Assembly: GCA_900546775.1 (NCBI GenBank)
Contig: UREM01000020.1
Location: forward strand, 1-38,651
Direction of reading: 5' to 3'
DNA length: 38,651 bases
Source of the DNA: an uncultured Collinsella sp.
GTDB lineage: Bacteria > Actinomycetota > Coriobacteriia > Coriobacteriales > Coriobacteriaceae
Shown here: positions 29,712 through 38,056 of the stretch, piece by piece
Layout of the letters: every line of letters begins with the position of its first letter
How positions within the stretch are numbered: position 1 is the first letter of the stretch
Position numbers and translations under genes: made by a program
Notes under the pieces: generated by a model
Seen by the model: the letters and a program-made list of their open reading frames with translations, nothing else
Database searches by the model: none
Told to the model about the DNA's origin: nothing

Positions 29712-30416
29712 ATGCCTTATTACTATGGATACGGCTTTGGTATCGACCCGCTGTACCTGCTGGTTGTGCTTGTCTGCACGGTGCTTGGCCTTGCCGCGCA
29801 GAGCTATATCAATTCGACGTACAAGACGTGGTCCAAGGTTCGCTCGGACGGCGACACGGGCGCCAGGGTCGCTCGCCGCATGCTTGACGCCAACGGCTGC
29901 AATGCCGTGGGTATCAAGGGTGTCGCCGGTGAGCTCACTGACCATTACAACCCGCAGGACAACAACCTGTATCTGTCGGATTCCAACCGTTCGGGCGGCT
30001 CGGTCGCAAGCGTTGCTGTCGCTTGTCACGAGGCAGGCCATGCCACGCAGCGTCAAAGCGGCTATGCCATGATGAAGGTACGTACCGCCCTCGTGCCGGT
30101 CGTCAACTTTACCCAGAACACCTGGACCATCGTGTTGCTCTTGGGCCTGTTTATGAACATCGCGGGACTCACGACCCTCGCGCTGATCTTCTTCTCGTTT
30201 AGCGTGCTGTTCCAGCTCGTTACGCTGCCGGTCGAGATTGACGCCAGCCGCCGCGCCGTGGCGTATATCGAGCAGTCGGGCATGAGTTCCAAGCAGGTCA
30301 ACGGTGCCAAGAAGGTGCTGACGGCCGCCGCGCTTACCTATGTTGCCGCTGCGCTCACCTCGATTATTCAGCTGCTCTATCTTATGGCTCGCTACAACAG
30401 AAACTCCAACCGATAA
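29712..30416 (+). CDS. YugP-like membrane zinc metallopeptidase
   Basis: 234 residues of the neutral zinc metallopeptidase family (YugP). After one N-terminal membrane helix (13-31) come the family marks: ARRMLDANGC, LTDHYNPQDNNLYLS, and the zinc site HEAGH with His106, Glu107 and His110, in ACHEAGHATQ. Two more helices at about 130-165, then VEIDASRRAV with the third ligand, and a last helix near the C-terminus. GGAGGAATT gives a good ribosome site and TAGAAT (29672-29677 region) is a likely -10 box. The biological substrate is not known. Confidence 0.92.
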   Translation: MPYYYGYGFGIDPLYLLVVLVCTVLGLAAQSYINSTYKTWSKVRSDGDTGARVARRMLDANGCNAVGIKGVAGELTDHYNPQDNNLYLSDSNRSGGSVASVAVACHEAGHATQRQSGYAMMKVRTALVPVVNFTQNTWTIVLLLGLFMNIAGLTTLALIFFSFSVLFQLVTLPVEIDASRRAVAYIEQSGMSSKQVNGAKKVLTAAALTYVAAALTSIIQLLYLMARYNRNSNR

Positions 30417-30432
30417 CAAATGGGACAGGCAG

Positions 30433-30470
30433 GCGCCGCGGGGATTCGTGTCCTCGCGGCGCTGTACTAT
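30433..30470 (+). promoter_or_regulatory. Hairpin abutting a -10 box before xseA
   Basis: GCGCCGCGGGGA (30433-30444) pairs with TCCTCGCGGCGC (30451-30462), 12 bp with one G-T pair. TACTAT (30465-30470) follows at once. Same arrangement as before the racemase gene. Confidence 0.45.
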
Positions 30471-30531
30471 GTGTTGGACTTGAATTTGCGCAGGGCCGGA
30501 GCCCTTGTGCACGATGACGAAAGGAGGCTGC

Positions 30532-31983
30532 GTGGCAGGCTGGAATCTAACCGGCAATGCCGTTTCCGCCGAGTTCGACGGTTCGGACGAGCAGGAGCGT
30601 AAGGAGCTCAGCGTGAGCCAGGCGGTAGAGATCGCCGCCGGTGCGCTCGATGCCATTCCGCAGCTGAGTGTCCTGGGCGAGGTCACGGGTTTCCGTGGTC
30701 CCAACGCCCGAAGCGGCCACTGCTACTTCCAGATTAAAGACGACTCGGCCGCCGTCGACTGCATCATCTGGAAGGGCGCCTATCTCAAGCGCACCTTCGA
30801 TTTGCGCGACGGCATGCAGGTGAGCTTTAAGGGCAGCTTCAATCTCTATAAGGCCACGGGCCGCATGAGCTTTGTTGCCCGCTCGTTTTCGTTGGCGGGG
30901 GAGGGCCTGCTGCGTCAACAAGTGGCGCAACTGGCCGAAAAGCTACGCCGCGAGGGCCTGATGGACGAAGCGCGCAAGCGCCGCATCCCGGTGTTCTGCT
31001 CCTGCGTGGCGGTCGTCACCTCGCTTTCGGGTGCCGTAATCGACGACGTCAAGCGCACGTTGCGTCGTCGCAACCCGCTCGTCGAGCTCGTTTGCGTGGG
31101 CGCCAAGGTTCAAGGCGAGGGTGCGCCGGCCGAGCTCATTGAGGGCTTGCGCCGCGCCGCTTCCATTACGCCGGCGCCCGACTGTATTTTGCTGGTGCGC
31201 GGCGGCGGTTCCTTTGAGGACCTCATGACCTTTAATGACGAGGAGCTTGCCCGCGCGGTGGCGGCTTGTCCTGTGCCCGTGGTGACCGGCATTGGCCATG
31301 AGCCCGATACCTCGATTTGCGACATGGTGAGCGACCGACGCGCCTCCACGCCCACGGCGGCGGCAGAATCGGTGGCGCCGGCTATGACGGAGTTGGCCGA
31401 TGTGCTCGAGGCGCGCCATCAGCGTCTGGGTGCCGCGATGGCATCGATGATTGGGTCGGCCCAGGTCGACCTGGAGATGCTCGATCAGCGCGGTCGCCGT
31501 GCCTGGGATACCTATACGGCTCGCTTGGGTGATGCGCTCGATGCCGCTGCGTGTCGCCCGTGCCTCAACGACCCCACATTTATGGTCGAGCGTCGCGAAT
31601 CGGAGCTTGCGCTGACTGCCGATCGCCTGTCGGGCGCCATAGTACGCTCGGTCGGGACATTCCGCTCCAACTTTGAGCGCTTGCCCGAGCGTCTGATTAC
31701 AAGCACCTCGGGGCTCGATGGTAAGCGCCATGCGCTCACGCTTGCGAGTTCCCGCCTAGAGCATCAAGGGCGCACGATGCTCAGCAAGCCAGCGTCCGAC
31801 CTGAGCCGTGCGGCAGCGTCGCTCGATGCCCTGTCGCCGCTCAAAGTGCTTGCTCGCGGCTATTCCATCGCGTACAGCGATGATGGTGTGGCTACGAGTG
31901 CCAAGACCTTTAAGCCTGGCGACGCCATTCGCGTGCGCATGGCAGACGGCAACGTGGCAGCAACGGTCGATACGGTCGAGTAG
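30532..31983 (+). CDS. xseA: Exodeoxyribonuclease VII large subunit
   Basis: Exonuclease VII degrades single-stranded DNA together with XseB. 483 residues from GTG 30532, which has AAAGGAGG 4 nt upstream; the ATGs 5' of it sit before the ribosome site. The N-terminal OB-fold (about 24-130: LSVLGEVTGFR, CYFQIKDDSAAVDCIIWKG, cited in part) and catalytic core (ILLVRGGGSFEDL, VVTGIGHEPDTSICDMVSDRRASTPTAAAE, cited in part) match the family closely. The helical C-terminal part and LKVLARGYSI end are also typical. It is followed 42 nt later by xseB, which is out of frame. Confidence 0.94.
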   Translation: MAGWNLTGNAVSAEFDGSDEQERKELSVSQAVEIAAGALDAIPQLSVLGEVTGFRGPNARSGHCYFQIKDDSAAVDCIIWKGAYLKRTFDLRDGMQVSFKGSFNLYKATGRMSFVARSFSLAGEGLLRQQVAQLAEKLRREGLMDEARKRRIPVFCSCVAVVTSLSGAVIDDVKRTLRRRNPLVELVCVGAKVQGEGAPAELIEGLRRAASITPAPDCILLVRGGGSFEDLMTFNDEELARAVAACPVPVVTGIGHEPDTSICDMVSDRRASTPTAAAESVAPAMTELADVLEARHQRLGAAMASMIGSAQVDLEMLDQRGRRAWDTYTARLGDALDAAACRPCLNDPTFMVERRESELALTADRLSGAIVRSVGTFRSNFERLPERLITSTSGLDGKRHALTLASSRLEHQGRTMLSKPASDLSRAAASLDALSPLKVLARGYSIAYSDDGVATSAKTFKPGDAIRVRMADGNVAATVDTVE

Positions 31984-32025
31984 ACCGCGTTTCGCAGTGA
32001 TAGACCCTTAGGAAAGGAAACAGAT

Positions 32026-32294
32026 ATGGCAGAGAAGACCCCGGTAGAGCAGCTTACGTACAAGCAGGCCTCGCAGGAGCTGGAGCTCATCATCCGCAGC
32101 CTGGAGTCGGGCGATATGGAGCTCGAGGAGTCGCTCGAGAGCTACACCCGCGGCGTCGAGCTCCTCAAAAGCCTGCGCACCCCCGCCTGTCCGATGCCGA
32201 GCAGAAGGTCTCGGTGCTCCTTAAGGACGTCGACGGCAACGACGTGCTCGCCGACGGCGAGGCCGCCAACACCGATGATAACCTTTCGTTCTAA
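32026..32294 (+). pseudogene. xseB: Exodeoxyribonuclease VII small subunit, frame broken
   Basis: The first 50 residues are a normal XseB: LTYKQASQELELIIRSLESG and ELEESLESYTRGVELLKSLRT. At the C5 run 32180-32184 the frame shifts; the expected continuation (RLSDAEQKVSVLLKDVDG, ending DDNLSF and TAA at 32294) is present in another frame. A length of 269 nt is one base short or two bases long. In the present frame the product ends at 32313 with a foreign tail. A homopolymer sequencing error, a true mutation or slippage (phase variation) cannot be told apart. Ribosome site GGAAAGGA is good. Confidence 0.85.
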
Positions 32295-32314
32295 GCATCT
32301 CGACCAAATATAAT
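32285..32314 (+). promoter_or_regulatory. Promoter of the HIT gene
   Basis: TTCGTT (32285-32290) and TATAAT (32309-32314) with 18-nt spacing, overlapping the end of xseB. Confidence 0.5.
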
Positions 32315-32343
32315 TACCTTGGTCTGTAAGAAAGGAACCAGCT

Positions 32344-32679
32344 ATGTGCGATTGCATCTTCTGTAAAATTGCCAACCACGAGATCCCCTCGACCGTTGTC
32401 TATGAGGACGACCAGGTCATCGCCTTCGACGACCTCAACCCGCAGGCGCCGGTCCACACGCTCGTGATCCCCAAGAAGCACTACAGCGACATCGCCGACA
32501 ACGTGCCTGCCGAGACCATGGGCGCCATGGCTCACGCCATCCAGGAGGTCGCCAAGGCCAAGGGACTGGAGGACGGTTTCCGCGTCATTTCCAACAAGGG
32601 TGTCAACGCCGGCCAGACCGTCATGCACTTCCATATGCACGTCCTCGGCGGCAAAAACCTGGACGAGAACCTCATCTGA
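32344..32679 (+). CDS. HIT family nucleotide-binding protein
   Basis: 111 residues, Hint/HinT-type. CDCIFCKIANHEIP at the start, with the CxxC pair, IAFDDLNPQAPVHTLVIPKKH, cited in part, and the histidine triad HFHMHVLGG near residues 94-102. These enzymes split AMP from phosphoramidates or bind nucleotides. Start ATG with GAAAGGA upstream. Its compact gene has its own promoter at 32309. Confidence 0.94.
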   Translation: MCDCIFCKIANHEIPSTVVYEDDQVIAFDDLNPQAPVHTLVIPKKHYSDIADNVPAETMGAMAHAIQEVAKAKGLEDGFRVISNKGVNAGQTVMHFHMHVLGGKNLDENLI

Positions 32680-32720
32680 GGGCGCGTAGCCCGTCGACTT
32701 GGCTGCCTTTGGAGTAATCT

Positions 32721-33611
32721 ATGCAGCTTTCTCAACTCGAATACCTTCAAGCGGTAGCGAACTATGGCGGCGTGCGCAAAGCAGCTCGCGCCGTTCATGT
32801 GAGTCCGCAGGCTGTTTCGTCGGCAATCAAAAAGTTGGAATCTGAGTATCAGATTGTTTTGCTCGACCGATCGGCGGGGGAGGCTGTTTTGTCTTCGGCG
32901 GGCAGAGAATTTGCGCGTCGTGCACGCGTGATCCTGGCACAAGTCGACGATCTCAAAAAGTACGCTCAATCGGGGAGCGACGGCGTTTCGCCCGATGGCC
33001 ACTTTCGTCTTTACGCCCCCTGCCTTCATGGGCGGGGGCGCCTTTTTGCCGAAAACTGGTATGACTCGTTTGAACGCTCGCATCCTCAGATTCACCTTGA
33101 TGTGTGGCATCAGCCAACGGCTACATGCTTTGAATCACTTGTGCTTGGTATTTCGGATGCGGCCATCTCATTTGAGGAACCAAGGGACAGTGTCCTTTCT
33201 TCGAAATACTTGGGTGAAAAGGAGCTCAAGGTTCTTTCATGCCCAGCGGGTCATCAATCTGTGGGCGCCATGACCATTCGCGAGTTACTGGGCGGCCGGC
33301 TCGCTGTTCCCATTAATTTGTCACCCTGTCTCAATGCAATCAATCAATGTCCCGAAGCCCAGCTCGTCAATTTTCGCTTCCGTGATGTTGAATACGGAAG
33401 CAGGGCTCAGACTGAGTTTCTTCAAGCCGGGGGATTGATATTGAGTTTGTCTGGGTCCTCTCTCGCATCGGATGGGTCAGAAGTGAGTGAGTGCTCCATT
33501 GAAGGTTCGCGTGATGTAACCTTGCCTATCTACTTTTGCTATCGGCAAAATTCCTGGACTGATCGACACCAGACGGTTTTTCTGCACCTATTGCGTCATC
33601 TTGCTTCGTGA
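32721..33611 (+). CDS. LysR-type transcriptional regulator
   Basis: 296 residues. N-terminal winged helix-turn-helix: LEYLQAVANYGGVRKAARAVHVSPQAVSSAIKKLE, cited as a region (residues 6-40), followed by a linker helix and a periplasmic-binding-like effector domain from about residue 92. The C-terminal domain is rather divergent from common LysR proteins. The GC content is lower than that of its left neighbours and codons end more often in T. It lies 119 nt upstream of an MFS transporter in the same direction and probably controls it. Effector unknown. The ribosome site GGAG precedes ATG 32721. Confidence 0.87.
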   Translation: MQLSQLEYLQAVANYGGVRKAARAVHVSPQAVSSAIKKLESEYQIVLLDRSAGEAVLSSAGREFARRARVILAQVDDLKKYAQSGSDGVSPDGHFRLYAPCLHGRGRLFAENWYDSFERSHPQIHLDVWHQPTATCFESLVLGISDAAISFEEPRDSVLSSKYLGEKELKVLSCPAGHQSVGAMTIRELLGGRLAVPINLSPCLNAINQCPEAQLVNFRFRDVEYGSRAQTEFLQAGGLILSLSGSSLASDGSEVSECSIEGSRDVTLPIYFCYRQNSWTDRHQTVFLHLLRHLAS

Positions 33612-33730
33612 GATTAATTGGCTTCGAGGCATCAAGTGATTATTGACGCCTTGTAACACATAGCTGACAGCTTTGCCCTCATGCTTTTCCAAGATTCCGA
33701 TTTAGATTGCTGACTCTTGGAGGGCGGAGC

Positions 33731-34891
33731 ATGAAAAACCGTACGGTTTTGCTTTATATGACGTTCGTTTTTCTGTCGAACTTCAGCACCATCTTGTATT
33801 TTCTAACTGTCTACCTTGAGTTCGTCGGACTTTCGATGGTGGCGATTTCTAGCATGATGATTGCATATCAAGTGAGCAAGTTCATCCTTGAAGTTCCCAC
33901 TGGCTATATTGCTGATAGGTTTGGACGAAAGACAAGCGGTCTCGTTGGCGTCGTGGGAATGCTTGGATACTACGCCGCCCTGCTTCTCGTCCGTTCTCCC
34001 CTGCTTTTAATCGGTGCGTTCGCTCTCAAGGGTTTTGCCGTTGCGTGTGTGAGCGGATCCATCGAAGCGATTTACATTGACAGCGTCTCTCAGGACCAGC
34101 TCGTAAGACTTAATGTCGTTGAGCGATTTGTTTTCTATGCCTCTTATGCCATCTCCGCTTGCGTGGGCGGTTTCATTTCGTCTGTCGGTGCATATCTCAT
34201 TGGTCTTTCGGCAGATATCATCGCAATGGTGTTGACGTTGCTTGTCGTTGTCTGCATTCCTGAGATGCGAAGAGGGGGCACTGCGACGACACCTGAACAT
34301 GGGATTAGCCCGAAGATGATCGGTGCCGCTATTGCGGGTAATGGCATTCTTCGTTCAGCGTTCATCATGGACTGTTCTCAGGCATTTGCTTTTGTCGCCC
34401 TGGAAGACTTTTTCTCACTGCTGCTTGCGGGTCGCGGAATGAATGCCGTCGCTTCGGGTGTGACCATTGCGGTCCAGCTCCTTGTCTCGGCCTCCATGGG
34501 ACTTATTGTGCCCTGTGCGATTGCTCATGTCGACAAGGGCCGCTTTGCGCGTATTTGCGGCATCGTGCGCCTTTTCCTGACAGCTTTGTTTTTGATTCCC
34601 CTTACTCCGGCTAATTTGCTGCCCGTGTTCTATGTGCTGCAGACGGTTGCGTACTCGTTATTTGCTCCAATTAAATACTCAATTTTTCAAAAGGCAGCCG
34701 ATTCTTCGATGCGCTGTTCACTGATTTCGGTTCAAAGCCAGATGGTGGCGGTGGGTGCCGTTCTTTTCTATCTGCTCAACGCTGTGTTGAGTAGCGTTGC
34801 GGGCATTCGAGTCGTATTGCTTGTCGCGCTCGGGATTTCTTCCCTTGTGTATATCCCCGCGCTCTTTCGTCTTACACGCCAAAGGTCATGA
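33731..34891 (+). CDS. MFS transporter
   Basis: 386 residues with about 12 membrane helices. The motif A loop between helices 2 and 3 is seen as GYIADRFGRKTSG (about residues 62-74), which defines the major facilitator superfamily. The central loop near residue 185 (RRGGTATTPEHG) divides the two halves. Drug or metabolite efflux is typical for such short proteins but cannot be told here. ATG 33731 has GGAGGGCGGAG directly upstream; the longer frame starts without a site. Low GC like the LysR gene before it, and the two likely came together. Confidence 0.85.
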   Translation: MKNRTVLLYMTFVFLSNFSTILYFLTVYLEFVGLSMVAISSMMIAYQVSKFILEVPTGYIADRFGRKTSGLVGVVGMLGYYAALLLVRSPLLLIGAFALKGFAVACVSGSIEAIYIDSVSQDQLVRLNVVERFVFYASYAISACVGGFISSVGAYLIGLSADIIAMVLTLLVVVCIPEMRRGGTATTPEHGISPKMIGAAIAGNGILRSAFIMDCSQAFAFVALEDFFSLLLAGRGMNAVASGVTIAVQLLVSASMGLIVPCAIAHVDKGRFARICGIVRLFLTALFLIPLTPANLLPVFYVLQTVAYSLFAPIKYSIFQKAADSSMRCSLISVQSQMVAVGAVLFYLLNAVLSSVAGIRVVLLVALGISSLVYIPALFRLTRQRS

Positions 34892-34924
34892 GTATTTGGG
34901 CACCGATAACTTATATATCAACGC

Positions 34925-34958
34925 AATAAACCCGAGCGCGAGGGCGTTTGGGTTTATT
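34925..34958 (+). terminator. Terminator of the MFS gene
   Basis: AATAAACCCGAGCGC pairs with GCGTTTGGGTTTATT (15 bp including G-T pairs), loop GAGG. It ends in a T/A-rich stretch. Confidence 0.65.
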
Positions 34959-35011
34959 ATTGAAGCGTATGTAACCTGGCGGCGCCACACCGCCTGTTAG
35001 TAGGGAGACAC

Positions 35012-36190
35012 ATGAACGTTCTGGTCGTCAACGCAGGATCTTCGACCCTTAAGTATCAGGTCATCGATACCAAGTCCCACAAGGTGTCCGCAAAGGGCTC
35101 CTGCGAGCGCGTCTGCTTTACCGGCGGCACCTTCACCCACGCTGCCAACGGCTCCAAGAAGGTGACCGAGAACATCGAGTTCCCCGACCACAAGGTCGCC
35201 ATCGAGGTCGTCCTGAAGGACCTTGAGGCCAACGGCGTCAAGATCGAGGGTATCGGCCACCGTATCGTTCAGGGCGGTTGGTACTTCGGTGATTCCTCCC
35301 TCGTCGACGAGGACGTCCTCGCCAAGATCCGCGAGGTTGCTCCGCTCGCCCCGCTGCACAATAACCCCGAGGCCAACGTTATCGAGTACTGCCTGGAGCA
35401 GTATCCCGACCTGCCCAACGTCACGGTCTATGACACCGCTTTCCACTTCAACATGCCCGAGGTCGCCAAGACTTACGCTCTGCCCAAGGATGTTTGCGAC
35501 AAGCTGCACATCCGTAAGTACGGCGCCCACGGCACCAGCTACCGCTACATCTCCAAGAAGGTCGCCGAGATGACCAACGGCGGGGCCCGCAAGGTCGTCG
35601 TGTGCCATATCGGCTCCGGCGCTTCCCTGTGCGCCATCGAGGACGGCAAGTGCATGGACACCACCATGGGCTTGACGCCGCTCGACGGCGTCATGATGGG
35701 CACCCGCTGCGGCTCCATCGACCCGGCTACCGTGTGCTACCTGCAGCGCGAGGGCGGCTACACCTTCGACGAGGTCGACGAGATGATGAACAAGAAGTCC
35801 GGCCTTTTGGCTGTGACCGGCGGCAAGACCAACGACTGCCGCAACGTCGAGGAGCTCGCTGCCGCTGGCGACCCCGAGGCTCAGCTCGCCTTCGACATGT
35901 TTGTCTACAAGATTGCCGCCAAGGCTGCCGAGATGGCCACTTCTATGTGCGGTATGGACACCCTGGTCTTTACCGCCGGCATCGGCGAGCACGCTCCGGC
36001 CGTCCGCGCCGGCGTTGCCGACCGTCTGGCCTTTATGGGCGTCAAGATGGATCATGCCCGCAACGCCCTGCGTGGTGACGGCGCTTGGTGCCTGTCTGCC
36101 AAGGATTCCAAGGTTAAGATTTTCGTTATCCCCACGGACGAGGAGTTCATGATCGCTTCCGACGTCGAGCGCATCGTCAACGGCAAGTAA
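35012..36190 (+). CDS. ackA: Acetate kinase paralogue with altered active site
   Basis: 392 residues, full-length acetate kinase fold (acetyl phosphate + ADP to acetate + ATP). Present: Asn7 in VVNAGSS, Arg in GIGHRIVQGG (R84), Asp141 and His145 in DTAFHFNMP, His199 in CHIGSG, Arg in MGTRCGSIDP, Glu in TDEEFMIA. Changed: the His of HGTSHRY is Tyr177, and the Asn of HLGNG is Ser202. In characterised acetate kinases these positions line the active site, so activity or substrate choice may differ. The tandem copy downstream has the normal residues. Strong codon bias suggests high expression, arguing against a decayed gene. Confidence 0.88.
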   Translation: MNVLVVNAGSSTLKYQVIDTKSHKVSAKGSCERVCFTGGTFTHAANGSKKVTENIEFPDHKVAIEVVLKDLEANGVKIEGIGHRIVQGGWYFGDSSLVDEDVLAKIREVAPLAPLHNNPEANVIEYCLEQYPDLPNVTVYDTAFHFNMPEVAKTYALPKDVCDKLHIRKYGAHGTSYRYISKKVAEMTNGGARKVVVCHIGSGASLCAIEDGKCMDTTMGLTPLDGVMMGTRCGSIDPATVCYLQREGGYTFDEVDEMMNKKSGLLAVTGGKTNDCRNVEELAAAGDPEAQLAFDMFVYKIAAKAAEMATSMCGMDTLVFTAGIGEHAPAVRAGVADRLAFMGVKMDHARNALRGDGAWCLSAKDSKVKIFVIPTDEEFMIASDVERIVNGK

Positions 36191-36194
36191 TTGC

Positions 36195-36240
36195 AAAAGG
36201 GGAGGGGCTGGACGACCGAGCGCCGTTCGGCCCCTCTTTT
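36195..36240 (+). terminator. Terminator between the two acetate kinase genes
   Basis: GAGGGGC and GCCCCTC with an extended CGG/CCG region, followed by TTTT; A run before. It separates the two genes into different transcripts. Confidence 0.8.
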
Positions 36241-36354
36241 GTGCTCGTTGGGCGATATGCCTGATAGTTATTTATTAAGTTGTGATAACTTCTTATTAAC
36301 ATGCGGCCGCCTTAAGGGGTCTGCGCCGACCGTATCGCACTGCAAAGGAGTCTC

Positions 36355-37533
36355 ATGAACGTACTTGTTGTCAACGCCGGTAGCTCAAGCCTTAAATATC
36401 AGCTTTTGGATACCGATACCCGCGAGGTTTTCGCCAAGGGCAACTGCGAACGTATCGGTTCGGACGTGGGCATCTTTGGCCACTCCGAGAACGGTGGCGC
36501 CAAGCAAACCGAGGAGGCCCCCTTCCCGGATCACCGTTCGGCTATCGCACGCGTGCTCGAAGAGCTCGAGAAGACCGACTTTACAATCGATGGCATTGGG
36601 CATCGTATTGTTCAGGGTGGCTGGTACTTTGACGATTCCGCGGTCGTTGACGATGAGGTCATGGCTAAGATCCTCGAGGTGGCACCGCTTGCCCCGCTAC
36701 ACAACTACGGCGAGGCAGCGGCAATCGAGTATTGTCGCGAGAAGTATCCGGAGCTGCCCAACGTGGCCGTCTTCGACACCTCGTTCCACATGACTATGCC
36801 CGAGGTCGCCTACACCTACGCCCTGCCCAAGGACGTGCGTGACAAGTATCACGTGCGCAAGTACGGCGCCCACGGCACAAGCCACCGCTATGAGTGGATG
36901 ATGGCCAAGGAGATCCTGGGTTCGCGCTGCCACCGTCTGCTTTCGTGTCATCTGGGCAACGGCGCTTCGCTCGCCGCCATCGAGGACGGTGTATGCCGCG
37001 ATACCACGATGGGTCTCACGCCGCTCGACGGCCTGATGATGGGCACCCGTTGTGGTTCCATTGACCCGGCTACCGTGTGCTACCTGCAGCGCGAGGGCGG
37101 CTACAGCTACCAGGAAGTCGATGACATGATGAACAAGCAGTCTGGTCTGCTTGCCATCTCGGGCATCTCCAACGACGCCCGTGACATCCGTACGCGCGCC
37201 TCCGAGGGCGACGAGCGCTGCCTGCTCGCCTTCGATATGTTCGCCTACAAGGCCATGCAGCAGGCCGGCTCCATGATTGCCTCCATGGCGGGCGTGGACA
37301 CCATTACCTTTACCGCCGGCATTGGCGAGAACGACTGGTCGATCCGCAAGGCTTTCTGCGACTGCTTCGAGTGGCTGGGCGTGCGCATCGACAACAACAA
37401 GAACCGCGAGGCCGTGGGTAACGGCCCGCAGGTCATCAGCGCCGCCGGCTCTTCCGTCACGGTCATGGTCATCCCCACCGACGAGGAATACATGATCGCC
37501 CACGACGTCGAGCGTCTGACCGCGAATAACTAG
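36355..37533 (+). CDS. ackA: Acetate kinase
   Basis: 392 residues, the same length as the upstream copy and close to it over long stretches (GLTPLDGLMMGTRCGSIDP, cited in part, and the C-terminal half). It has all family residues: Asn7, R84, D141, H145, His177 in HGTSHRY, Asn202 in HLGNG, and Glu in TDEEYMIA. It makes ATP from acetyl phosphate in fermentation. ATG 36355 has AAAGGAG upstream and a separate AT-rich promoter region (36250-36310, with GTTGTGATAAC and TTATTAAC). No phosphotransacetylase gene is in the window. Confidence 0.96.
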   Translation: MNVLVVNAGSSSLKYQLLDTDTREVFAKGNCERIGSDVGIFGHSENGGAKQTEEAPFPDHRSAIARVLEELEKTDFTIDGIGHRIVQGGWYFDDSAVVDDEVMAKILEVAPLAPLHNYGEAAAIEYCREKYPELPNVAVFDTSFHMTMPEVAYTYALPKDVRDKYHVRKYGAHGTSHRYEWMMAKEILGSRCHRLLSCHLGNGASLAAIEDGVCRDTTMGLTPLDGLMMGTRCGSIDPATVCYLQREGGYSYQEVDDMMNKQSGLLAISGISNDARDIRTRASEGDERCLLAFDMFAYKAMQQAGSMIASMAGVDTITFTAGIGENDWSIRKAFCDCFEWLGVRIDNNKNREAVGNGPQVISAAGSSVTVMVIPTDEEYMIAHDVERLTANN

Positions 37534-37555
37534 TGCGTTCGCTTGCGATTGAACG

Positions 37556-37591
37556 AAAGGCCTCCTGAGCAGCAGCTCAGGAGGCCTTTTT
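37556..37591 (+). terminator. Terminator of the second acetate kinase
   Basis: AAAGGCCTCCTGAG and CTCAGGAGGCCTTTTT form a perfect stem of 14 bp with loop CAGCAG and a T run. Confidence 0.92.
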
Positions 37592-38056
37592 GCTAGCAGG
37601 CGGAAATTCCAGTCCCAAAGTGATCATCACCAGTAACGCCTGCGCTCCCAGCAATGACACCCATCCATTCAGATCCTCAGCCCCAGCTCGTAGCCAAGCC
37701 GCCGTCCACTCCAGATGCTCTGAATGCTTCGTAGCAGTAGAAGGCCGTACGGGCTAACCCCTGAAAACATTCCGCACTGATATTGTCTGTATTGAAGACG
37801 TCGATGATGCACCCGTATACCATTGACGTCGACACCATCAGATGCGGACCGCGCGGTGACCCCACATTCCGCTGGCGCCCACAGGGCTGCCCTCGTTTCC
37901 TGACATGTCCCGCGCGGGCCGCGGCGAGCCGAGACCGCCGCATGACCTAATAGGAGCATGGAGCGATACCGCGGACCCGAACAACCGCATTCTATCGCGC
38001 CCCGTCAGTGTGCCGTCTGCCCGGTCCAGGCGAGCACGGAAAGAACGGAGCGAGAC
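37592..38056. other. Relic region left of the IS110-type transposase
   Basis: 465 bases without a firm gene. On the minus strand a frame ending at 37677 reads MVSTSMVYGCIIDVFNTDN and AFRASGVDGGL, which looks like the tail of a lost gene; its 5' part runs into high-GC DNA. From about 37830 the composition changes to that of the transposase, so the left end of the insertion element is likely near there. The stretch 37940-38056 could hold the non-coding end of the element, where IS110 elements carry a guide (bridge) RNA. Confidence 0.4.

Noticed and set aside
32160..32200. Programmed -1 frameshift in xseB
   Set aside because: No classical slippery heptamer or downstream pseudoknot was recognised; mutation, phase variation or sequencing error are simpler.
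34997..36196. 399-codon open frame opposite the first acetate kinase
   Set aside because: Shadow frame produced by high-GC codon bias; no family likeness.
36270..36310. Possible Rex-like site TTGTGATAAC before the second acetate kinase
   Set aside because: Only one half-site is convincing.
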